A stretch of 10,624 nt of DNA, taken from the NCBI GenBank assembly GCA_964650975.1, contig CAZYWA010000248.1, positions 1 through 10,624 on the forward strand, given 5' to 3'. Both the position numbers and the translations under genes were made by a program. Source of the stretch: CAZYWA01 sp964650975 [NCBI: uncultured bacterium] (lineage in GTDB: Bacteria > JADJOY01). Under the pieces are notes generated by a model. The model did no database searches. It had not been told where the DNA came from and worked only from the letters and a program-made list of their open reading frames with translations. Shown here in pieces: positions 5,479 through 10,624 of the stretch (within the stretch, counting starts at the first letter, position 1; every line of letters begins with the position of its first letter).

Positions 5479-6699
5479 ATGCTCAAGCCAGGCCTGGAGA
5501 TCGTCTCGAAGGGCGAAGTCGTCGAGCGGTTGATCCTCAACCGTCGCGAGACTCGCGTCGGCCGCCGAGACGACAACGACGTGGTGCTGAGCAACGTCAG
5601 CGTGTCCCGTCACCACGCCAAGATCCTGGACGAGCTGGGCCACTTCTACGTCCTCGACCTGGGCAGCGCCAACGGCGTCCTGGTCAACGGCAAGAAGATC
5701 GTGGAGCGCTCGCCGATCAAGCTCGGCGACGAGATCGGCGTCGGCAAGTTCCTGCTGCGCTTCGTCGAGCTCGACTCGACCCGCGCCGACGTCCGCTCCG
5801 ACCAGGTTCGCGAGGACCAGCCGGCGCCGTCCGGCGACACCTTCGACGTGAGCGGGGATTCGGCCCGCAAGCTGCGCGAAGCCGTCCGCACCGGTGCCGG
5901 CGAGGCCGACGACACGCGCATCAAGGCGGACGAGTCAGTGTCCGACTCGAGCCCCACGCTCCCTCCGCCCCGGCCGCTTCCGCCCGGCGAGCCGCGCCGC
6001 ACCATGCGGGTCTTCGCGGGCCCCGAGCTGCTGTTCGAGAAGACCATCGAGCACGTGCCGTTCGCGCTGGGGCGCGCCTCCGACAACGACCTGATCCTCA
6101 ACAAGGCCGGCGTGTCGCGCTACCACGCCGTGATCCACCGCGACGCCACGCGTTTCAACATCGAGGATCTCGGCAGCCGGAACGGCACCTTCGTGAACGG
6201 CGAGAAGGTGAAGAGCTCCGATCTGGGAGTCGACGACGAGATCAAGATCGGCGATTTCCGGATGGTCTTCACCGCCGCCTCGCAGACCGACCTGCACTCG
6301 GCGGTGGTCGCGGCCGAGCCCGTCGAGCGCTCGACTCCCGATCCGGGATTCGACGCTGCGACGGGCGGACGAACCATGGTGACCGCCGGCGCCGCGCTTC
6401 GCGGCGAGGCGCGCAGCGAGCCGCCCGTCAAGCCGCCCGCACCCCCGCAGGCCGCTCCGGCCGCGCCCAGCGAGCCTCGCGCTGGCCGCTACGATTTTCC
6501 CGTCAAGGAGGTCTCGGTGGCCGTCCAGTACCTGGGCTGGGTGGCGACCATGCGCTTCACCCCCGAGACGCTGCAGCGCGCCGAGGGCCACGAGGCGGCG
6601 CGCGACCTCGTGACCATCCGCCTCGAGATGGGCGATCGCGTGCTGTCCCGCACCATCCCCATCGCGTCACTCGATCTGGAGGGGCGCGCCAAGGGTTAG
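5479..6699 (+). CDS. Tandem FHA-domain protein with uncharacterised C-terminal domain
   Basis: Cytoplasmic 406-residue protein with no signal peptide or membrane segment. FHA domain 1 spans about 6-98 with GRRDDND (28-34), SRHH (43-46), GSANG (62-66) and VNGKK (69-73). FHA domain 2 spans about 176-266 with GRASDND (198-204), SRYH (213-216), GSRNG (232-236) and VNGEK (239-243). Both keep the Gly-Arg, Ser-Arg-x-His and Asn-Gly residues that contact phosphothreonine, so both should bind phosphopeptides. The linker 99-175 is acidic and then Pro-rich; a second Ala/Pro linker covers about 267-337. Residues 338-406 (from YDFPVKEVSV) form a compact beta-rich domain I do not recognise. FHA proteins usually act as readers in Ser/Thr kinase signalling or secretion assembly, but no kinase, phosphatase or secretion gene lies in the window. 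It has its own promoter and SD and is 85 nt before the TPR membrane gene on the same strand. Confidence 0.92.
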   Translation: MLKPGLEIVSKGEVVERLILNRRETRVGRRDDNDVVLSNVSVSRHHAKILDELGHFYVLDLGSANGVLVNGKKIVERSPIKLGDEIGVGKFLLRFVELDSTRADVRSDQVREDQPAPSGDTFDVSGDSARKLREAVRTGAGEADDTRIKADESVSDSSPTLPPPRPLPPGEPRRTMRVFAGPELLFEKTIEHVPFALGRASDNDLILNKAGVSRYHAVIHRDATRFNIEDLGSRNGTFVNGEKVKSSDLGVDDEIKIGDFRMVFTAASQTDLHSAVVAAEPVERSTPDPGFDAATGGRTMVTAGAALRGEARSEPPVKPPAPPQAAPAAPSEPRAGRYDFPVKEVSVAVQYLGWVATMRFTPETLQRAEGHEAARDLVTIRLEMGDRVLSRTIPIASLDLEGRAKG

Positions 6700-6784
6700 C
6701 TCGACGGTTCGCGGCGCACGTTCCGCCTCCGCTCCGCGACGTTTTCCCCCCACGATCGTGGTGCGAGTGGCATCCGGCCTTCGG
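6700..6784. other. Short intergenic gap with weak stem-loop and 12-bp palindrome
   Basis: TCGCGG (6709-6714) can pair with CCGCGA (6734-6739) across a 19-nt loop, followed by TTTT (6742-6745): a weak terminator candidate. The perfect palindrome CCACGATCGTGG (6750-6761) lies 23 nt before ATG 6785 and could be an operator. It also contains the possible GTG start at 6758. Neither has strong support. Confidence 0.3.
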
Positions 6785-8650
6785 ATGGACTCACTCGACC
6801 GGTTTCGTACCTGGCTGTCTTCGCCGCAGGCGCGTCGCGCGGGAGCCGTCCCGCGCTGGGTGGCGCCGCTGGCGCTGGTGGCGCTCACCTTCGCCGCGTA
6901 CTGGAGCTCGCTGTGGGGCGAGTTCGTGTACGACGACCTCCACACGGTCCGCGACAACCCCGGGATTCGCGGTCTCGCGGCGTGGTGGAGCCATCTGCCG
7001 TACCAGCTCCACCGGCCGCTTTTGTTCCTGAGCTTCGCGCTCAACTACCGCGCCGGCGGGCTCGATCCGTTCGGCTACCACCTGGTGAACGTCGCCCTGC
7101 ACGCGCTCAACGTGCTGCTGCTGGCGGTGCTGGCGGCGAGCTGGATCGAGCGTGGCGCCGGCGCGGGGCAAAGCCGCACCTCGGAGCGCGCGGTGTGGCT
7201 CGCGGCCGCGCTGTTCGCGCTCCATCCGGTGCAGACCGAGTCGGTGAGCTACGTCGCCAGCCGCTCGTCGCTCCTGGTCTCGGTGTTCATGCTCGCTTGT
7301 GTGCTGGCGCACGTGCGCGAGCTCGAGACCCGCGACCTCCCGCGGGCGATGTGGCGAGCTCTCGGCCTCGCGTCGTTCGTCGCGGCCATGGGCACCAAGG
7401 AAATCGCGATCGTCACGCCGCTCTTGGTGCTCGCGGTGGAGAGGGCGCTCAAGTGGCCCGGTGTGCCGCAGCGCTCGTGGCGCGACTCGCTGCGTCGCAT
7501 CGCACCGCATCTCGGCCTCCTGGCCGCCGCCTCCGCGGTGCGGCTCATGCTGCAACACGCGGTGAAGACCGGTGACGTGACGTGGTCGCTGCTCGATCAC
7601 TGGCGCACCGAGGCCGGAGTGTGGCTTCGCTATCCGCAGCTGGTGATCTTTCCGGTGAACCTGGACGTCGACCCGGCGGTGCCGGTGGCGGAGGTGTGGT
7701 CGTGGCGCGAGAAGCTGGGCGGCGGTGTGCTGCTGCTGGCGCTCGCGGCCGTCGTGCCGCTCGTCCGCCGCGCGCCGCTGATCGCGCTCGCGATCGTGTG
7801 GTTCGTCATCGGGCTGGCGCCCACCTCGCTCATCCCGCTGCAGGACTTCATCGCGGAGCGACGTCTCTATCTCTCGATGGTGGCGCCGGCCGTGGTGGGC
7901 GGCTGGGCGATCGCTCGTCTGGGCGAGCGGCTGCGCTGGAGCCGCGCGGTGAGCGTCGCGACGCTGGCGCTGGTGGTGCTGCTCGCCACCGGCACCGTCG
8001 CGAGGAACGGGGTGTGGAGCTCGGCGCTCGCGCTGTGGAGCGACACGGTCCGGAAGTCGCCGGGCAAGGCGCGGCCGCTCGGCAATCTCGCGACCGCGCT
8101 CGCCCAGGCGGGAAACCTCGACGCGGCGTTCGCCGACTACGACCGGGCGCTCGAGATCAATCCGGTCCTCGACGAGTACCGGCTCGATCGCGCAAGGCTC
8201 TACCGCGTGGTCGGCCGCCACGACGAGGCGCTCGCGGACCTGAACCGGGTGATCCAGGACAAGCCGGCAGACGACCGTCTGGCCGTGGACGCCTGGGAGC
8301 AGATCGGCGAGGTCTACCTCAAGCAGGGCGAGCTCGATCGCGCACTCGAGGTTTTCCTCGCCAACGCGGCCCGGAAGACGGTGAACCCCGAGACCTTTCT
8401 GGGCATCGGCCGCATCTATTTCCTGAAGGGCGATCTGCCGAACGCCGAGCAGGCTTTCCTCGAGGCCGTGCACCGCTGGTACTGGGATCCCGCCGGCCAC
8501 CGGTCGCTGGCGTTCGTGTACCTGAAGACCGGCCGCGAGAAGGACGCGGTGCGTGAGCTCGAAGATGCGCTCAAGGTCGATCCCACGGACGGCCAGTCGG
8601 CGGCGGCGCTCGCCGAGGTGCGCGCCGGGCGGCCGATCCATTTCGATTGA
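6785..8650 (+). CDS. Polytopic membrane protein with C-terminal TPR repeats (TMTC/DUF1736-like)
   Basis: 621-residue inner-membrane protein. The N-terminal two thirds (about 25-420) carries many hydrophobic segments: the first at about 25-44, then FVYDDLHTVRDNP (47-59) whose Asp50-Asp51 sit where GT-C fold enzymes carry acidic catalytic residues, FGYHLVNVALHALNVLLL, LFALHPVQTESVSY (143-156), GTKEIAIVTPLLVL, and GLAPTSLIPLQDFIAERRLYLS (about 343-364). This set is typical of bacterial relatives of eukaryotic TMTC proteins (DUF1736), which are O-mannosyltransferases. Residues about 424-610 form roughly four or five TPRs (GNLATALAQAGNLDAAFADY; GEVYLKQGELDRALEVF; GRIYFLKGDLPNAEQAF), probably a protein-docking arm. 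The start is uncertain: GTG codons at 6758 and 6761 are in frame and no start has a good SD; ATG 6785 is the first ATG before the basic stretch preceding TM1. Glycosyltransferase activity is inference. The stop overlaps the next gene (TTGA). Confidence 0.85.
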   Translation: MDSLDRFRTWLSSPQARRAGAVPRWVAPLALVALTFAAYWSSLWGEFVYDDLHTVRDNPGIRGLAAWWSHLPYQLHRPLLFLSFALNYRAGGLDPFGYHLVNVALHALNVLLLAVLAASWIERGAGAGQSRTSERAVWLAAALFALHPVQTESVSYVASRSSLLVSVFMLACVLAHVRELETRDLPRAMWRALGLASFVAAMGTKEIAIVTPLLVLAVERALKWPGVPQRSWRDSLRRIAPHLGLLAAASAVRLMLQHAVKTGDVTWSLLDHWRTEAGVWLRYPQLVIFPVNLDVDPAVPVAEVWSWREKLGGGVLLLALAAVVPLVRRAPLIALAIVWFVIGLAPTSLIPLQDFIAERRLYLSMVAPAVVGGWAIARLGERLRWSRAVSVATLALVVLLATGTVARNGVWSSALALWSDTVRKSPGKARPLGNLATALAQAGNLDAAFADYDRALEINPVLDEYRLDRARLYRVVGRHDEALADLNRVIQDKPADDRLAVDAWEQIGEVYLKQGELDRALEVFLANAARKTVNPETFLGIGRIYFLKGDLPNAEQAFLEAVHRWYWDPAGHRSLAFVYLKTGREKDAVRELEDALKVDPTDGQSAAALAEVRAGRPIHFD

Positions 8651-10020
8651 CGAGTCACGGCGTGGCCCCGAACCCGTCCGTCCCGCCGCCGCGTTCCTGG
8701 GCCGCCGATCGCTGCCTGTATCTCGGATGGGCGGCCGGTGCCGCGCTCTGCGCGGTGCTGTTCCTGTTCCTGTCGCTCCGGATCGACCCCGAGAAGCGCA
8801 TCATCCAGGGAGTCGACGGGGTCGGTTACACGCTGTGGGTGCGCAGCCTGATCGGCCAGGGCGATCTCGACTTCTCCGACGAGATCGACCGCGTTCATCC
8901 GGGCGAGCTGCCGGGTGCCGATCAACGTACCGCCACCGGCTTGCGCCCCGACAAGTACGGCGTCGGCGTGTCGATCCTGGCGCTGCCGTTCTACGCGGTG
9001 GCGCGTGTGGTGGACCGCGCCGAGGGTGCGAGCGGCGTGCTCGCCGAGGAAGGATGGACCCCCGTCGATCGCGCGGCGCTCGCGCTCTCGAGCATCGTGT
9101 GGGGCTGGCTCGGGCTGGTGCTCGCGCACCGGCTGGCGCTCGGCGTCGCGTCGCCGGCGGCGAGTGCCGTCGCGGTGAGCTTGCTCGCGGTGGGGAGCAA
9201 CGTCCTCTACTACTTCGTGCGCGAGCCCTTTCTCTCGCATCTCGACTCGTTCTTCGCGCTGTCGCTCGCCGCGTACCTGATCGAGCGTGCGTGGCGGCAA
9301 CGGCTCGACGCCTCCGCGTGGCTCGTGGCCGGGCTCGCCGCCGGGCTCGCCGCGACCGTACGCCTGACGGGACTGCTGTTCGTCGCGGTGCCGGCGGCGC
9401 TCTTCGTGAACGACGCGCGCCGTGGCGAACGGTGGCCGGGACCTCGCCTCGCAGCACTGGCGGCAGGCTGGTTGGCGGGACTGCTGCCGCAGCTGGTGGC
9501 GTGGCGGGTCGTCTACGGCTCGTGGTGGCCGGATACCTATCAAGGCGAGGGGTTCACTCACTTGCTGGCACCACGGATTCCGCAGGTGCTCTTCTCCTCG
9601 CGTCACGGGTTGCTCAGCTGGAGCCCGCTTCTCGTCGTGGCGCTCGCCGGCGTGCCCGAGCTCTTGCGCCGGGCGCCCGCGTTTGGCCGAGGGCTGGTCG
9701 CCTGGGCGCTGCTCCTGCTCTGGGCCAACGCGAGCTGGGAGCAGTGGTGGCTCGGCCACAGCTTCGGTCACCGGGGCTTCATCTGCCTGCTGCCGTTCTT
9801 CGCGGTGGCGCTGGCGAGCTTCCTCGACGGACCCGCGCGGCGCGCGCCGCGCGGCTGGCTCGCGGCGGCGATCGGCGCGGCGGTCGCGTGGAACGGCCTC
9901 TTGATGCTCGCCTACCTGGCCGAGATGATCCCGTACTCGGGAACCTTTTCGTGGTGGGACTTCGTCACCAGTCTGCCGGAGCTGCCGCTCGCGGTGTGGC
10001 GCAAGGCGCACGGCGGTTGA
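8647..10020 (+). CDS. Polytopic membrane protein, putative GT-C type glycosyltransferase
   Basis: 457-residue integral membrane protein with about ten hydrophobic segments, the first at 24-44. After it comes an extracytoplasmic-type loop with QGVDGVGYTLWVRSL (54-68), DLDFSDE (73-79) and DKYGVGVSILALPF (102-115), then REPFLSHLDSFF, and late WWLGHSFGHRGF. The acidic DG-x-GY and DLDF motifs after TM1, followed by a KYG-x-G motif, are common to a family of bacterial membrane proteins often labelled PMT/family 39-like glycosyltransferases that use polyprenyl-phosphate sugars. No donor or acceptor can be named. TTG 8647 overlaps the previous TGA (TTGA), arguing for translational coupling; a GTG at 8662 is the alternative start. 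Neither has a clear SD. The pairing with a TMTC-like protein suggests a joint envelope glycosylation role, which is inference. Confidence 0.72.
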   Translation: MTSHGVAPNPSVPPPRSWAADRCLYLGWAAGAALCAVLFLFLSLRIDPEKRIIQGVDGVGYTLWVRSLIGQGDLDFSDEIDRVHPGELPGADQRTATGLRPDKYGVGVSILALPFYAVARVVDRAEGASGVLAEEGWTPVDRAALALSSIVWGWLGLVLAHRLALGVASPAASAVAVSLLAVGSNVLYYFVREPFLSHLDSFFALSLAAYLIERAWRQRLDASAWLVAGLAAGLAATVRLTGLLFVAVPAALFVNDARRGERWPGPRLAALAAGWLAGLLPQLVAWRVVYGSWWPDTYQGEGFTHLLAPRIPQVLFSSRHGLLSWSPLLVVALAGVPELLRRAPAFGRGLVAWALLLLWANASWEQWWLGHSFGHRGFICLLPFFAVALASFLDGPARRAPRGWLAAAIGAAVAWNGLLMLAYLAEMIPYSGTFSWWDFVTSLPELPLAVWRKAHGG

Positions 10021-10044
10021 GCGACCGCGCCTGAGCGGAAGGTC

Positions 10045-10073
10045 CTGAAAAAGCGGGGCTGCGGCAGTATCTT
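10045..10073 (+). promoter_or_regulatory. Sigma70-like promoter for xseA, probably leaderless
   Basis: CTGAAA (10045-10050, 4 of 6 to TTGACA), a 17-nt spacer, then TATCTT (10068-10073). The predicted start near 10080 is only about 3 nt before ATG 10083, and no SD is present. Same layout as the promoter of the SCP2-like gene. Confidence 0.5.
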
Positions 10074-10082
10074 GGGCACGCC

Positions 10083-10624
10083 ATGTGGGATCGTGAGAGT
10101 TCCTGGGGGCTCAAGGATAGCGCCGACGACGGGGCGGTGGCGGCGCGCCCCTTCGGCGTCTCCGAGCTGCTCGAGTACGTGCGCGCCAGCCTCGAGGGTG
10201 AATTCAGCGCGGTAGCGGTCGAGGGCGAGATCTCGAACCTCTCGGCGCCCTCCTCGGGTCACGTCTACTTCTCGCTCAAGGACGATCGCGGGTGTCTGCG
10301 AGCGGCGCTCTTCCGCGGCACCCGCGTGCGCTTGCGCTTCGCGCCGGAGAACGGTGTGAAGGTGGTGGCGCGCGGACGCGTCACCGTGTATCCGGCGCGC
10401 GGCGATCTGCAGATGATCGTCGATTCGCTCGAGCCCGCCGGGCTCGGCGGGTTGATGCTGGCGTTCGAGCAGCTCAAGCGGCGGCTCGCGGCCGAGGGGC
10501 TCTTCGAGGTCGCACGGAAGCGCGCGTTGCCGCCGGTGCCGCGGCGCGTGGGTGTCGTGACGTCGCGAACCGGCGCGGTGCTGCGCGACATCGTGAACGT
10601 CTCGCGGCGCCGTTTCCCCAACGT
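10083..10624 (+). CDS. xseA: Exodeoxyribonuclease VII large subunit (5' part, cut by window)
   Basis: Large, catalytic subunit of exonuclease VII, which with XseB degrades single-stranded DNA from both ends in repair; cytoplasmic. 180 codons are visible of a family length of about 400-450. Residues 23-120 form the N-terminal OB-fold: FGVSELLEYVRASLEG, VEGEISNLSAPSSGHVYFSL with the conserved SGH-x-YF, LRAALFRG, then VVARGRVTVYPARGDLQMIV. It is followed by EPAGLGGLMLAFEQLKRRL and EGLF, the linker region, and then PRRVGVVTSRTGAVLRDI and RRRFP, the start of the catalytic domain. The first 22 residues (MWDRESSWG onward) are a non-conserved acidic extension. ATG 10083 follows a -10-like box by 9 nt and has no SD. 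No small-subunit gene is seen; xseB often follows xseA and would lie beyond the edge. Confidence 0.96.
   Translation, partial: MWDRESSWGLKDSADDGAVAARPFGVSELLEYVRASLEGEFSAVAVEGEISNLSAPSSGHVYFSLKDDRGCLRAALFRGTRVRLRFAPENGVKVVARGRVTVYPARGDLQMIVDSLEPAGLGGLMLAFEQLKRRLAAEGLFEVARKRALPPVPRRVGVVTSRTGAVLRDIVNVSRRRFPN

Noticed and set aside
6791-8641. Minus-strand open frame of 616 codons opposite the TPR membrane gene
   Set aside because: It mirrors the codon pattern of the real gene, has very high Arg/His/Glu content and no recognisable domain.
8416-10011. Minus-strand frame of 531 codons opposite the GT-C-like gene
   Set aside because: Low-complexity Arg/Glu/His composition, overlaps two real genes, no SD or family match.

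Overview
The window is high-GC (roughly two thirds or more G+C), densely coding bacterial DNA with short gaps, some Shine-Dalgarno (SD) sites and 4-nt start/stop overlaps. No mobile element, CRISPR array, rRNA or tRNA gene was seen. The gene content (late haem genes, a BKACE-family enzyme, a double-FHA protein, a TMTC-like TPR membrane protein, xseA) fits a free-living Gram-negative-type environmental bacterium. A phylum cannot be assigned from the sequence alone; uncultured high-GC lineages such as Eisenbacteria or Myxococcota-like groups are only a guess.

Left part, minus strand (1-3627): a compact haem operon read right to left, hemE, then hemN, then hemY. HemE and HemN overlap by 4 nt (ATGA), and hemN and hemY are 10 nt apart. 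The three enzymes act consecutively: uroporphyrinogen III to coproporphyrinogen III, to protoporphyrinogen IX, to protoporphyrin IX. HemY runs off the left edge, has a GTG start, and is visible for 400 codons. A 91-bp divergent intergenic region follows, holding a perfect 8-bp inverted repeat that overlaps a sigma70-like promoter. That promoter points at a small SCP2-like (sterol carrier type) lipid-binding protein (3719-4192).

Middle (4193-5478): a 244-bp non-coding stretch rich in perfect stem-loops, which looks like a structured or dispersed repeat element. It is followed by a metal-dependent beta-keto acid cleavage enzyme (BKACE/Kce family, 4437-5312) with a good SD. A hairpin/T-run terminator candidate and a promoter candidate lie after that gene.

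Right part, plus strand (5479-10624): a cytoplasmic protein with two FHA domains and an unrecognised C-terminal domain; a polytopic membrane protein with C-terminal TPR repeats resembling TMTC/DUF1736 proteins; a second polytopic membrane protein with GT-C glycosyltransferase-like features whose start overlaps the previous stop (TTGA); and the 5' 180 codons of xseA (exonuclease VII large subunit) with its own probable leaderless promoter. The two membrane proteins are probably co-translated and may share an envelope glycosylation role, which is inference.

Most of the window is ordinary core metabolism. The stretches most worth a second look are the stem-loop-rich region 4193-4436, the operator-like repeat between hemE and the SCP2 gene, the leaderless promoter pattern, and the FHA / TPR-membrane / GT-C-like neighbourhood.
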